From NCBI RefSeq assembly GCF_027563315.1, contig NZ_JAMKBJ010000005.1, forward strand, positions 124,001 through 188,000: DNA of 64,000 nt, read 5' to 3'. Shown piece by piece: positions 9,412 through 18,729 of the stretch. This DNA is from Paenisporosarcina quisquiliarum. GTDB lineage: Bacteria; Bacillota; Bacilli; Bacillales_A; Planococcaceae. Position 1 is the first letter of the stretch. Each line of letters begins with the position of its first letter. The translations under genes and the position numbers were made by a program. Below the pieces are notes generated by a model. That model had not been told where the DNA came from. It saw only the letters and a program-made list of their open reading frames with translations, and did not search any database.

Positions 9412-10389
9412 CTAAGGTTCCAATTTCAGATGGTCTTTAAGTAGGTTTTGCGTTTCCGATAATACCTCTTGATCCAGTCTCCAAAAATAGGTGTTAGTTG
9501 TTGTGTCATCATAACCACTTAGAGTCATTGTATCTACTTGAGGCATTCCATCTTTTATATAGGATAAAAATGATTTCATTTCATCAAATGTCATATCCGT
9601 TTTCATATTGTCACCAACTGCATCAATTACATTCCCATACTTCGTAAATGAAGAGGCTGAAGAGGCTTTTTTTACAATGGCGGATAGGATTTCTTGTTGC
9701 CTTTTCCCACGTTCAATATCATTGTCTAGCTTTCTTGTCCGTGCCAATGCAAGTGCTTCTCGCCCATCAAGTTTTTGAAATCCTTTTTTTAATTTAATCG
9801 TGTATTGATCTTCTTCATCTTTCTCTAACCGATCGTACGGTACATTGACATTAATACCCTCAAAAGCATCCACGACATCAATGAATGCATTGAAATTCAT
9901 TCGTACATAATAATCAACCGGGACTTCTAGTAGATTCTCAACAGTTTCAATTGTCGCCTTTACTCCACCTTTGAAAAGGGCATGATTGATTTTATCTTCA
10001 TAGCCAATTTCAGGGATGTAAACAAATGAATCACGTGGGATGCTGACTAATTTCACGGTTTTTTCTTTATTGTTTAAGGTTGCTAACATTAATGCATCTG
10101 ACCGACTTTCATTTGTTCCTTGATTACGCGTTTCACTATCGTCGACTCCAATAAATAGAATAGATACATTATCTTCAAGTGGCGTAACTTCACTGTTTCG
10201 GAGAACAGAACCATCGCGGTTTTCAACAGCTTCATAAGATTTTTCTGCAGCAGTCTCAGCTTTTTTCACTAAATAAAATCCATATGCGGAACCACTAATA
10301 AGAATTCCTGCTACTAGTAGAACTGATATCTTGATAATAAGGGACTTTTTAGATTTTAACTTTTGCTCTTTCATTTCTTTACGAGTCAT
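9412..10389 (-). CDS. LytR-CpsA-Psr (LCP) family cell-wall ligase
   Basis: 325 aa. A short cytoplasmic basic N-terminus and one membrane anchor (about 18-40) precede an extracellular LCP domain. SILFIGVDDSETRNQGTNES, then RSDALMLATLN, LVSIPRDSFVYIP and ALALARTRKLDNDIERGKRQ give the Asp/Arg set that binds polyprenyl pyrophosphate and Mg2+. LCP enzymes attach teichoic acids or other glycopolymers from lipid carriers to peptidoglycan. AAAGGAG supports the start. There is no operon partner, and no glycopolymer genes are nearby to name the substrate. Confidence 0.88.
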   Translation of the reverse strand: MTRKEMKEQKLKSKKSLIIKISVLLVAGILISGSAYGFYLVKKAETAAEKSYEAVENRDGSVLRNSEVTPLEDNVSILFIGVDDSETRNQGTNESRSDALMLATLNNKEKTVKLVSIPRDSFVYIPEIGYEDKINHALFKGGVKATIETVENLLEVPVDYYVRMNFNAFIDVVDAFEGINVNVPYDRLEKDEEDQYTIKLKKGFQKLDGREALALARTRKLDNDIERGKRQQEILSAIVKKASSASSFTKYGNVIDAVGDNMKTDMTFDEMKSFLSYIKDGMPQVDTMTLSGYDDTTTNTYFWRLDQEVLSETQNLLKDHLKLEP

Positions 10390-10601
10390 TAGAAATCTCC
10401 TTTAGTTCGTATCCTTTTACTAAAGCTATGACATTATTGAATTGAATCTAGTAAACAATATCTTAATTAGTACGTTTTACGTGACACTTAAGTTCCAATA
10501 TTCAAAATAATTTGCATATTATTATTACTAAATAGACAAAAGGATAGTATGGAACATATTATGGCACTTGTAACTTGTAAAAACTCATTCAACAATAAAA
10601 G

Positions 10602-10650
10602 AAGCCTGTCATTGACTGAAGTATGAAACACTTCAGTCGATGACAGGCTT
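10602..10650 (-). terminator. strong intrinsic terminator
   Basis: A nearly perfect 21-bp stem (AAGCCTGTCATTGACTGAAG and its complement, one G:T pair) with a 7-nt loop lies immediately downstream of the 248-aa membrane-protein gene. Confidence 0.85.
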
Positions 10651-10669
10651 TATTCCATTACTTGAATTG

Positions 10670-11416
10670 TTAGTCCGCTGCTTCAATCTCTAACTTATCC
10701 AGTAACCTGATATGCTCAATGTGTTCATCCCCACCAGTAAAGCCACTTCCATTCAAGGCATTAACAGTGGGAAGCACTTTGCCGGAATAGTCATAGGCCA
10801 TCCAGCCCAAATACATATATTGTTCTATAAAGAAATTACTGAATATATCTGGTTGTCTAGCCGTCTCCAACTTTGTATAGGAAGCCAAGATGGATGACCA
10901 ACTATCTGGCAATGGCATGGCACCGTATGATGTGTCCGAGAGTTCAACGATTTCCTCGAGCTGCACACCTGGATCATAGTAGTCGATGCCATCCGTAATG
11001 TGGAATGACCGATCTTTTATCAAATAGAACTTCAGCTTTTCAATGGGTATTTCAGGTGAGATGTTCCACACCAAGTGCGTAGTGGATAAATCTTCATTCT
11101 CAATACGCCATGAATGTGGTTCACCTCCTGTATTGACTCTCGCTAGTTCCCATTTTCTTTGTTCCCAAACCCAATGACTGACTCCATAATTGTTCTCTTC
11201 CGATATAAACGGAACAAATACATGTTTTTCATCCAGCACGATGGTATCCTGAATCTCTTTTACATTCGCTGGAGGGAAAATGTGATTGATTTCCTCCATC
11301 AATTCTTCCTTGTCCGGAAAGGAACTCGGATTAATAGAAGTAATCCAATATATCAAACTGAAGATCAGCAATATGGCCAAGATACTTAATATGATAAGTA
11401 GTTTTTTCTTTGACAC
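10670..11416 (-). CDS. hypothetical membrane-anchored protein
   Basis: 248 aa. One N-terminal membrane segment (LLIILSILAILLIFSLIYWI) is followed by an extracytoplasmic domain rich in aromatic residues (VSHWVWEQRKWELARVNTGG). No family was recognised. It starts with GTG at 11416, one base after the stop of the upstream gene, with GAGGGGG as ribosome binding site inside that gene's end, so the two genes are translationally coupled. A decayed copy of this junction lies at 18730-18990. Confidence 0.7.
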   Translation of the reverse strand: MSKKKLLIILSILAILLIFSLIYWITSINPSSFPDKEELMEEINHIFPPANVKEIQDTIVLDEKHVFVPFISEENNYGVSHWVWEQRKWELARVNTGGEPHSWRIENEDLSTTHLVWNISPEIPIEKLKFYLIKDRSFHITDGIDYYDPGVQLEEIVELSDTSYGAMPLPDSWSSILASYTKLETARQPDIFSNFFIEQYMYLGWMAYDYSGKVLPTVNALNGSGFTGGDEHIEHIRLLDKLEIEAAD

Positions 11417-11417
11417 C

Positions 11418-12128
11418 TTAATTTACCCCCTCAATCAGAGAGTGTTTAAAGCGAAAATAATGTTGTTCTTTTGGAGTGGATATCAAAAGCCCTTTTCCAT
11501 CTTCTTCAATATAAACAACAGAGATCAGTCCACTGCCCCATTTTGGGATGACTCCGATAAGTTGGTAAGGAAACTTTTCTTGTGTGTTGGTTGAATCCGC
11601 TTCTAAATCCGCTTCGCGATACCAGACTTCGCTATGAATCGGTTCTTCACTGAAATCAAGGAGGGTTGCCAAAGCATTTTCTTTATCCATTTCCTGAGGC
11701 CTTACTCCAGGGTGAATGGGAATAATAGATGCATCGTTAATGTTCGAAAGAAATGTTGAAGGTTCGCTTGGATACATGAACTGAAAAATGGGAACCGCAA
11801 GCAGCGCAAAAGCGAGAATGATAAAGTTGGCTACAAAACCAAGCCAGGCAAATGGTCGGTAAATCTGCCACTCCTCATTCTTTTTTCTAAAATAGGCATA
11901 TAAAATCCATACACCAAGAGGCAAAATTGATATTCTCATCAACATACCGAAAATTTCAATATTGATTAAAAACGAAAACAACCCGACCAGCATGACAACT
12001 AGCACTTTCCAAATCTTCGGTTTATCTGCTTGCCTGTTATACAGACGATAGGCTATCCATGCAATGACGCACCATGCTAATATCGTCACACTCACTTCCA
12101 CTACATTGGTGTTCTCCAAGCAAATCAT
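11418..12128 (-). CDS. hypothetical multi-pass membrane protein
   Basis: 236 aa. There are about four hydrophobic segments (SVTILAWCVIAWIAYRLY, VLVVMLVGLFSFLINIEIFG, a short one after RISILPLG, and LGFVANFIILAFALLAVPIF), then a soluble C-terminal domain of about 110 aa ending LISTPKEQHYF. The start is uncertain: AAGGAGA is only 1 nt from the ATG at 12128, so a TTG at 12119 is also plausible. It forms a two-gene operon with the 248-aa protein. The paired membrane topology suggests they work together, but no function is known to me. Confidence 0.65.
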   Translation of the reverse strand: MICLENTNVVEVSVTILAWCVIAWIAYRLYNRQADKPKIWKVLVVMLVGLFSFLINIEIFGMLMRISILPLGVWILYAYFRKKNEEWQIYRPFAWLGFVANFIILAFALLAVPIFQFMYPSEPSTFLSNINDASIIPIHPGVRPQEMDKENALATLLDFSEEPIHSEVWYREADLEADSTNTQEKFPYQLIGVIPKWGSGLISVVYIEEDGKGLLISTPKEQHYFRFKHSLIEGVN

Positions 12129-12545
12129 TCTCCTTATTGCAATGATTGTTTCGTTTCAAGCTCATAATTCTCGTTTGCATCTTATTAATTTCGACAAACA
12201 AACTGAATAACCTTCCAATATTTTCTCTTTCCACACATCTGTTTCTTGCTTCTGTTTTGATTAACAGTATGAGTGTTTCTTATGAAGTATTAAAAGGAGC
12301 GATGATAGCTAAAGTGGAATGCGTTTATACATTATCAAAGAAACCATTCAATACTTGTTATTCTTACAAATGCAACCTTTGACATCCTTGAATCAAGCGT
12401 CCTCGAGTCAGAAGCCTTTCTTGAGATATCTGGCACGACCATGGTCCGTATTTTCTCTAACTTCTTCGTTTAATTTAACTTAAATTTATTAAAGCACAGC
12501 CCAAGAAAAAATAAATCGCTCTAAATCGTGTTAGTACAATTAATA
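12129..12545. other. gene-poor left edge of the accessory island
   Basis: About 400 bp of AT-rich sequence with short open frames only and no Shine-Dalgarno-supported start. I see nothing recognisable here. It separates the two-gene membrane operon from the resolvase remnant. Confidence 0.4.
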
Positions 12546-13017
12546 AAGTGGAAAGACTTCAAGAGGGCTCAATATCAATTTCTTAAACGTATCATCTGGA
12601 TAAGTGATATGCTTTATATTCACTCGCTGGATCGATTTGGCAGGAACAAAGAAGAGATTATGTAAGAATGGAACGACATAACAAAAACATCTATGCTGAT
12701 ATTTGTTGTACTGGGCATGCCCTTACTCTACACTACCCAATGGTACATTCATTGCGAATCTTGTATTACTACTTATTTCATGGATGACAGAAGAGGAACG
12801 AGAGAGAATTCGAAAACGGCAGCGTGAAGGGATTGATCTAGCATTGCAACATGGAAGAGTATATAGACAGCAAAGGAATAAGATTACTGAGGAGTTTAAA
12901 TAAACGTATGCTCGATGGAAATCAAATGAGTTAACAGCAGTGAAAACAATGGATGTAATCGGTGTAAAAAAGACAACCTTTTATAAACTAGTGAGAGAGT
13001 ACGAAGAATCATTATAG
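12546..13017 (+). pseudogene. decayed serine recombinase (resolvase/invertase)
   Basis: Reading the plus strand in pieces gives FKRAQYQFLKRI...LYIHSLDRFGRNKEEIM (stop) EWNDITKNI..., a frameshifted MPLLYTT, then GTFIANL..SWM, EEERERIRKRQREGIDLAL and, after a TAA at 12901, LTAVKTMDVIGVKKTTFYKL. These are consecutive segments of a Tn3/Hin-type resolvase from mid-catalytic domain through the helix-turn-helix. At least two in-frame stops and two frameshifts break it, and the N-terminal catalytic serine region is missing. It is a relic of the mobile element that probably built this island. Confidence 0.85.
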
Positions 13018-13139
13018 ATAATAGAAGAAACTCAATTATACGATTAATAAAGAGGGATATTATATTTCTTTTAAATCATTCATCCAGTCAAACAATCTTA
13101 CAGCTTAATATCTGTATGCCCAAAAATTCTTGTAAAATT

Positions 13140-13169
13140 AGACAGCTCACTAAGTTTGCTAAGCTGTCT
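13140..13169 (-). terminator. putative terminator after the helicase gene
   Basis: AGACAGCT / AGCTGTCT inverted repeat about 100 bp downstream of the GajB-like stop, followed by AATTTTA on the minus strand. It is a modest stem with a 14-nt loop. Confidence 0.4.
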
Positions 13170-13272
13170 TTAAGCTTAAAGAATAAATTTCTACCAGGTA
13201 TTAACTTTTTGTAGATATAAAATATTTTAAATCAGTAATAGTTCCGACTTTAGTTTTAGTTTGATCTGTAAA

Positions 13273-15183
13273 CTATAATTCAATCAATTCCCAACCTGCC
13301 AATTTTAGCTCTTTTTCATGTCCGTCGATTGAAGATTTTTGTGCCGCTATACATAGCAAATGTGTAGGTCTGGACATAGCCACGTATGTATGTTTTAAAG
13401 CAGATATTTCTCGTTTTCCTATTTTCGACTTTTTGTTTTGTCCTTTAAAGTAGTCTATAAGAGTTCTAACGTCATCTGTATAATAACAAGTTTCTAAAAA
13501 CAAGGTAGCTGTATGTGTTTCACCTTTAACTCCTGCCACTGTGTTAAGGTGAATTTGCAATTTTTCAACTTCTGAAATGGGATAATTAAAAATATTAGGG
13601 GAATTTAACACTTGTTTAGTCTTCGTTTCCGTTCCCATTTCTTTATAAAATTTTTCGAAAATTTCAAAATCATTATGATTATATATTGTCGAAAGTATTT
13701 TGTTACTCTGATTAATAAATTCTTGTGTTATATCTTCTCCCCTTCTTATCTTTAAACACCAAGTGAACAAATTCTCTTCTAACTCGAGAAAGACAGATGG
13801 ATTTTCTTGTTCAATTTTTTCTAATAAACTCTTTTTAGTGAAATAGTTACTAGTATCCTTTTTAATTTGGGCTATCCAAAGTAGTCTGATAAGAGCGTTA
13901 AGAATAGAATTTTTATACTCATCAACATCTTTATTATTATTAGGGTCTATTTTTTCCTTACTTAAAAAATCAGTAAGATACAGCTTAGACTTTGTATCGG
14001 TAACTTTCCTGCTGTATTCTGGAAAGTAACTAGTAATATTCAATCTACCATTTTCATTTTTCTTACCAATTCTCCCCACAGCTTTAAATGTGCAATGAGG
14101 ATTTAAATTTAATTTATTCTCAGCTATTAATTGTCCAAACTTCGGCAGAACACAGTTAATGTTTGATTCTCTGAAAATCAAAATTTTAGGGGTGATAATG
14201 TCTATATCATTATTGCCATTCATACCCGAATCGGCTATCTCAAAATGAGAAAGCATTTTAGAAATAATCGGTGAATTTCTCTTACTATTTGTAATCCTTA
14301 AAGGTTCATCCCAAAATTCCCAGCTTGATTTAGTTGAGTCTTCATAAATTGATTGGTTTGGATCACCAAATCTTTGGACAATAACTTTTTCTTTATCAAA
14401 GATTCTGTTCAAATATTCACATTGGAGTCTAGAGGTATCTTGCATTTCATCTATAAATAAAAATTTAAATCTATTTGAAAAAATTTCTTGAAGCGGAACT
14501 TCGCATTTTTGTAAGTATTTTTGAGCTAACCAATAGGCATCGTCGTAACATAAAATCCCTTTTTCCATAATTTTTTTCTTTATATCCTTTAAGGCTTCAA
14601 GAGTTTTACCTTGTTTGTACAAAGGCTGTCCAGTGTATCTATTTACAAGCAGATCACTATCCAAGCAAAACCTTAGATTTGTAATACCTTCAATAAGAAG
14701 ATCTCTGGTATTGAATTTTTTTTCTAATCCAAACCTTAATACACGACTCATGCTGTAGAATTCTTTAATCATTTCTTTGTTATAAATATCATCATCAATT
14801 GAAACTACATTTTTCCCATATGTATTTTGAAAATATGGTATAGCCAAAAATTGGTTAACAAAAGATTGGATAGTACCAAAAAAATTCGGGTACTCAAATA
14901 ACTTATTACTTTCTGTTCCAAGTCGCTCTTTAATTTCATCTATGGCAACATTAGTATGTGTTATGACACAAATCCCCTGATTATTTTGAAGTGGGAAATG
15001 GTTACTAATTACAAAAATTTTTGCTAACAATGTTGTGGTTTTTCCACTTCCTGGGCACGCAATAATATCTTTTGATTCTAAACTTTTTATTATCTTTAAA
15101 TTTTCTTCGTTAAACTTTTTGCCTTGAGGCAAAAACAAGTTTTCTGCTTGGTTAATATCATCATCGGATATGGTAATTTTCAC
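13273..15183 (-). CDS. GajB-like UvrD/Rep-family helicase (Gabija-type defence)
   Basis: 636 aa. Superfamily-1A motifs are present in order: Walker A IIACPGSGKTT (Gly45-Thr49), motif II LFIDEMQDTSRLQ, motif III QRFGDPNQSIYE, motif V AGVKGETHTATLFLE and motif VI YVAMSRPTHLLC. 'VKGETHTATL' and 'MSRPTHLL' are the wording I associate with GajB helicases that accompany OLD-family nucleases. It is longer than the roughly 500 aa described for the reference GajB. The start is GTG overlapping the nuclease gene's TGA (GTGA), so translation is coupled. The inferred role is to sense or unwind DNA ends or nucleotide depletion with GajA during phage infection. It could be another OLD class-2 pair rather than Gabija proper. 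Confidence 0.78.
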   Translation of the reverse strand: MKITISDDDINQAENLFLPQGKKFNEENLKIIKSLESKDIIACPGSGKTTTLLAKIFVISNHFPLQNNQGICVITHTNVAIDEIKERLGTESNKLFEYPNFFGTIQSFVNQFLAIPYFQNTYGKNVVSIDDDIYNKEMIKEFYSMSRVLRFGLEKKFNTRDLLIEGITNLRFCLDSDLLVNRYTGQPLYKQGKTLEALKDIKKKIMEKGILCYDDAYWLAQKYLQKCEVPLQEIFSNRFKFLFIDEMQDTSRLQCEYLNRIFDKEKVIVQRFGDPNQSIYEDSTKSSWEFWDEPLRITNSKRNSPIISKMLSHFEIADSGMNGNNDIDIITPKILIFRESNINCVLPKFGQLIAENKLNLNPHCTFKAVGRIGKKNENGRLNITSYFPEYSRKVTDTKSKLYLTDFLSKEKIDPNNNKDVDEYKNSILNALIRLLWIAQIKKDTSNYFTKKSLLEKIEQENPSVFLELEENLFTWCLKIRRGEDITQEFINQSNKILSTIYNHNDFEIFEKFYKEMGTETKTKQVLNSPNIFNYPISEVEKLQIHLNTVAGVKGETHTATLFLETCYYTDDVRTLIDYFKGQNKKSKIGKREISALKHTYVAMSRPTHLLCIAAQKSSIDGHEKELKLAGWELIEL

Positions 15184-17126
15184 TCATCTTCACCTAACCC
15201 TGCTGCATATTTTATTGCATTCACTAAGTATCTTAGGTTTTCATCTCCCGTAATCCTTTTTTCAGCAACTTGGGGATCCATTTTAGCAAGAAGATTTCCA
15301 AAACACTGTGCAACAATTGCTTTTGAAATTTTCTTATTAAGCATGTAGTCATTATAAATATAATATGCAATTTCCTCGTTACTTCGTTTTTCAGTATCCC
15401 ATTTTTCCAATTCTACTTTTATAAATTCATTGCCTTTTTCCATTTTCACTTCTGTTAATCCGTGTTTTTCACTGTTTTGGATGAATTCAGCATACTTAAC
15501 TGCTTTAAAGAACTCTTCTCTAAAATGGCTAAGTGCTATGCAGTATTCGAGCGTCCAACTTTTAGATACATAACACTTAACATCTCTATTACTGTATAAA
15601 GCTTCTTTTCGCTGCTTATTATATGTTTTGTCTCCTTCAAATTTCTTTTCTTTTATTTGCTTCAAACAGTTTATTAAGGATTGATGCTCAGGCTGAAGAA
15701 TATAATTTTTTGAATTATTTAGTACAGGTACAACGTCTAAATCTGTAATACAGGCAACTCGAACACCCATACTATGATGCTCTTCTTTTCTTAGAAAGAT
15801 ACCAGAGTATCTCAAAAAGGCTGTACTTCCCACATTCGTAATAGATATGCCATGTTTAGACAGAGGAACACCAATTATCTTTGCTATAACAGGAATTAAT
15901 ATATTTTCAGCATCACCCTCAACCATGATAACTCCATTAGCAAAAAACATATTAGATTTAGTTACATCTAAAAAGCGTTGCAGAAACGCATAATCTCCTT
16001 TTCTTAACTCTGTGTCTTCAGCCGACATATTGAATACACCGTTGTTTTTACAAATAATTATATTTTCAATACTCACTTTGGAAGCAAGATTAGGACTATG
16101 AGTGGTTAAAATCATTTGGATATTCGAATCGTTACATGTTGCCTCAAGATATTCAATTAGCAATGCTTGAGACTGCGGGTGTAGGTGTGCCTCTATTTCT
16201 TCAATCAATGCCAATTTAAGACCAGTAAAATCATCTCTTTTAAGCAATAATAACTCGGTCGCAATAAACAATAAATTTTGTGAACCTAAACCGGAGTTAG
16301 TACTAAAGAGGTGAAGACTAAGTTTTTCTAAAATCGATTTTAATTTTGTATCGGCAATATTAAAGTTTGATACAAGGAGGTTTCCTTCTCTGGAAAAACT
16401 ACTTAAATAGGTGTTTAATTCTTCTAATAATTCTTTTCCATTACTATCGGTAATGGGATTGCCTGTTAAGTCGACACCTTGAAAATAGTTACTTATAGAT
16501 TTATTTGCCTCTTTAATAATTCTTATTAATTCATGGTCGTCTTCGTTGCTGAAGGCACCATGATTGTAAAGAATCTGAGAAAGTCTAGAATTTCGTCTGG
16601 ATGTTAATTCACTTTCAGAATCCCTTAGAGGCTTAAGAAAAGTGGTCTTTAATAGATCACGTGCCTTTCCGTTTATTTGAGAACCTCCTTCATGTGTACC
16701 AACTCTCAAATCATAAGTAATATTTCTTCCTTCTCTATTGGCAATAAAAGTTAACTTTAAATAATATGTAATGTCTCCAGTATCATTTTCTTCAAAACTT
16801 AGCCACTCTAGAAAATTTTTCGCTTCCATATTAGATAAATCTTTGAAAGTGCACTCAATCTTAAATTCAGTGCATCGACAATGTTCCTCTTTCCCTGGTT
16901 CTAAATAGAAATCCTCTGTGTCAGGTCTACGGAAATCATTACTATGTGTATTCAAAACCATCTTAATTGCACTGATTATCCCGGTTTTGCCTGCATCGTT
17001 TTCACCCACCAAAAGATTTAGTTTGGAGTTGAATCTTAGAGAGAGACCGGGAGAATGTGAACCATCGCCGTTAAATGTAGTGCCGTATTTTCTAAAATTC
17101 CATAAAGTGAGATTTGCTAAATACAT
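15180..17126 (-). CDS. GajA-like OLD-family ATPase-TOPRIM nuclease
   Basis: 648 aa from MYLANLTLWNFRKYG. The ABC/SMC-like ATPase has Walker A GENDAGKT (41-48), a signature-like GLGSQNLLFIATEL and Walker B LIEEIEAHLHPQ. The C-terminal TOPRIM domain has GVIMVEGDAEN (catalytic Glu near 400) and ACITDLDVVP (DxD near 462). This is the class-2 OLD layout in which the nuclease precedes a UvrD helicase, as in Gabija. GajA nicks specific DNA and is held in check by nucleotides in studied systems. ATG 17126 is preferred to an ORF start 17 codons upstream because GAAAGGG stands before it. It overlaps the helicase gene by 4 nt. Confidence 0.8.
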   Translation of the reverse strand: MYLANLTLWNFRKYGTTFNGDGSHSPGLSLRFNSKLNLLVGENDAGKTGIISAIKMVLNTHSNDFRRPDTEDFYLEPGKEEHCRCTEFKIECTFKDLSNMEAKNFLEWLSFEENDTGDITYYLKLTFIANREGRNITYDLRVGTHEGGSQINGKARDLLKTTFLKPLRDSESELTSRRNSRLSQILYNHGAFSNEDDHELIRIIKEANKSISNYFQGVDLTGNPITDSNGKELLEELNTYLSSFSREGNLLVSNFNIADTKLKSILEKLSLHLFSTNSGLGSQNLLFIATELLLLKRDDFTGLKLALIEEIEAHLHPQSQALLIEYLEATCNDSNIQMILTTHSPNLASKVSIENIIICKNNGVFNMSAEDTELRKGDYAFLQRFLDVTKSNMFFANGVIMVEGDAENILIPVIAKIIGVPLSKHGISITNVGSTAFLRYSGIFLRKEEHHSMGVRVACITDLDVVPVLNNSKNYILQPEHQSLINCLKQIKEKKFEGDKTYNKQRKEALYSNRDVKCYVSKSWTLEYCIALSHFREEFFKAVKYAEFIQNSEKHGLTEVKMEKGNEFIKVELEKWDTEKRSNEEIAYYIYNDYMLNKKISKAIVAQCFGNLLAKMDPQVAEKRITGDENLRYLVNAIKYAAGLGEDE

Positions 17127-17515
17127 AAATAAACCCTTTCTTTCGTAAAAATTATAAAAGATTATTCTTATGTTCAAATTATTTAAGAGCTATATTAAAT
17201 ATACTAAAACTGGAAACTATTGTATATCGAAAGGTAAAAGTTCATGAAATATGCGGTATTAGTAATAATTAATTTACACTTTCTTATTAAATTGGATATA
17301 TATTAAACTTAATATTAGTTACAGAGGATCTAATCCATTTATCCCTTGTGATTTAACTTAATCTCAATTCTTTGCGTGTTAATACCCCTTTCATCAACTT
17401 ACCCTTAGCCAAACCTCATTTGACATAATATACTCAATTAGAAAAAACTGCCTAATTATAGGCAGCTCTATTGTTCTGACTAAGTAAAAACTATTCGTAA
17501 AGACAGAGGGTTATT
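17127..17515. other. intergenic region upstream of gajA
   Basis: About 390 bp and very AT-rich. It holds the terminator of the next gene at 17442-17466 and presumably the gajA promoter, for which no clear -35/-10 pair was seen. No open frame with a ribosome binding site was found. Confidence 0.4.
17442..17466 (-). terminator. intrinsic terminator of the 273-aa membrane-protein gene
   Basis: CTGCCTA / TAGGCAG with a 4-nt loop and a T6 tract on the minus strand. It separates this gene's transcript from gajAB. Confidence 0.75.
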
Positions 17516-18337
17516 TTACACTTGATTCATATTCCACCTCTTGCTTTTTTTATATACCTCATATTGAATAGTATCTACATTTAATCTTTTTATCACTTTA
17601 TACACTCGATTTTTTGACGAAAAAACAGATACTGTTTCGTTTAAAAAATAATCTAAATTTAAAGGATATTCATCACCTAATTCATTAATTAAATCTTGTA
17701 CCGTAATAATATCTATTAAGTATGTATATTCTTCAACAGATTTTTTCCGAATAAAAATAGGTACTAACAGAACTAAAATAAGCATGCTCATAGTCATTAA
17801 TACCTTTACAGCTTCTATGAGGTTTTGTATTTCCAAGTATGGACTCGACGGAATATTTGTTAGGTGATGCCCAGCCATAATAGTTAATAGCACAAATAAT
17901 AGTAAAAGGACTACATAATCTTTCAATTTAATATTTACTCGAAATAAATAATCAACCTTTTTCACGATTGCTTGAATTGCACCATTAATTAGTTTTTGAT
18001 TTAAGAGTTTTTTTAATAACCATTCCAAGCCAGATAAAATGAAGCTAATTATGTAAACTAACATTAAAATTAAAAGCAGAGAATACAAAAGAGTTACCAT
18101 AAACTTATAAGAATAAAAAGCAAATGCATTTACATACGCCGCAAAAATAAATAAAGGAATAACAATTATGAACGTACTTATGGTTTTCTTAATTCTAACA
18201 ATTGAGCTTTTATTGCGTGGCATCAACTTTATATCGAATGAATCATATGAAAATGTGCTAAAAAAAGCGTTAAATAATCCACCTAACGCTACTAGTATTG
18301 CTATTAATGCGCCAATACCCTTCAACATTTCGTTCAC
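17516..18337 (-). CDS. unknown multi-pass membrane protein in the defence island
   Basis: 273 aa with about six hydrophobic segments: an N-terminal one (GIGALIAILVALGGLFNAFF), FIIVIPLFIFAAYVNAFAFY, LLYSLLLILMLVYIISFILS, VLLLLFVLLTIMAGHH and VLMTMSMLILVLLVPIFI. A basic, probably cytoplasmic tail of about 70 aa ends SKRWNMNQV. The GTG start has GGGAGG 10 nt upstream. No family was recognised. It lies directly upstream of gajAB on the same strand but behind its own terminator. It could be a defence accessory, an abortive-infection membrane effector, or unrelated cargo. Confidence 0.6.
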   Translation of the reverse strand: MNEMLKGIGALIAILVALGGLFNAFFSTFSYDSFDIKLMPRNKSSIVRIKKTISTFIIVIPLFIFAAYVNAFAFYSYKFMVTLLYSLLLILMLVYIISFILSGLEWLLKKLLNQKLINGAIQAIVKKVDYLFRVNIKLKDYVVLLLLFVLLTIMAGHHLTNIPSSPYLEIQNLIEAVKVLMTMSMLILVLLVPIFIRKKSVEEYTYLIDIITVQDLINELGDEYPLNLDYFLNETVSVFSSKNRVYKVIKRLNVDTIQYEVYKKSKRWNMNQV

Positions 18338-18439
18338 TATACCCCTACCTCCCTTCTTTCTATAATTTCTTATACGAAAAAAGTTTTAATATAGTTTCAA
18401 TTATTAAAAAACAAAAAATAACATAGGCTTATTCAAATC

Positions 18440-18590
18440 AAGAAAACATTAATAACAACTATGATATTAAAAGAGAATTCGGTTCAAGGCCGAAGCGGTT
18501 CCAGCAACTGTGAGTGTGGATAAATGTATATACAGGTGGGCTAGCAGGAAGATAATGCTCAAGCCAGGAGACCTGCCCACACTTAGTATG
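18440..18590 (+). ncRNA. cobalamin (B12) riboswitch, orphan
   Basis: The conserved core reads in order: AAAAGAGAATTCGGTTCAAG, GCCGAAGCGGTTCC, AGCAACTGTGAGTG, a variable arm, then AAGCCAGGAGACCTGCC. Compare the aptamer consensus AAAAGGGAA..GGTg..CC..GCGGtCCCgCaACTGT...AAGCCAGGAGACCTGCC. All landmark segments, including the B12-box-like 3' strand, are present on the plus strand. No B12 synthesis, transport or B12-independent enzyme gene follows; the next plus-strand gene is more than 3 kb away. Confidence 0.87.
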
Positions 18591-18598
18591 TTTATCAC

Positions 18599-18627
18599 TC
18601 CGCCCGAATGGGTTGGAATACTTTTTT
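18599..18627 (+). terminator. terminator of the B12 riboswitch expression platform
   Basis: TCCGCCC-GAAT-GGGTTGGA forms a 7-bp stem with one bulge and is followed by a T6 tract. It sits 20 nt after the aptamer, where a B12-dependent terminator would be expected. Confidence 0.65.
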
Positions 18628-18729
18628 AATTTAAATCTAGAAAGGGGATATTTAGATGATATTTCTGCGATAGATCTGGCTCTTAAGATTTTTATTTTCG
18701 GCATTATCGGAATAACTATAAGCCTGATA

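Noticed and set aside
12146-12382. 78-aa plus-strand open frame
   Set aside because: No ribosome binding site, and it starts antisense to the upstream end of the membrane operon. No coding signature.
18459-18704. 81-aa minus-strand open frame
   Set aside because: It lies antisense to the cobalamin riboswitch and its terminator, has no ribosome binding site, and its residues only mirror the conserved RNA blocks.
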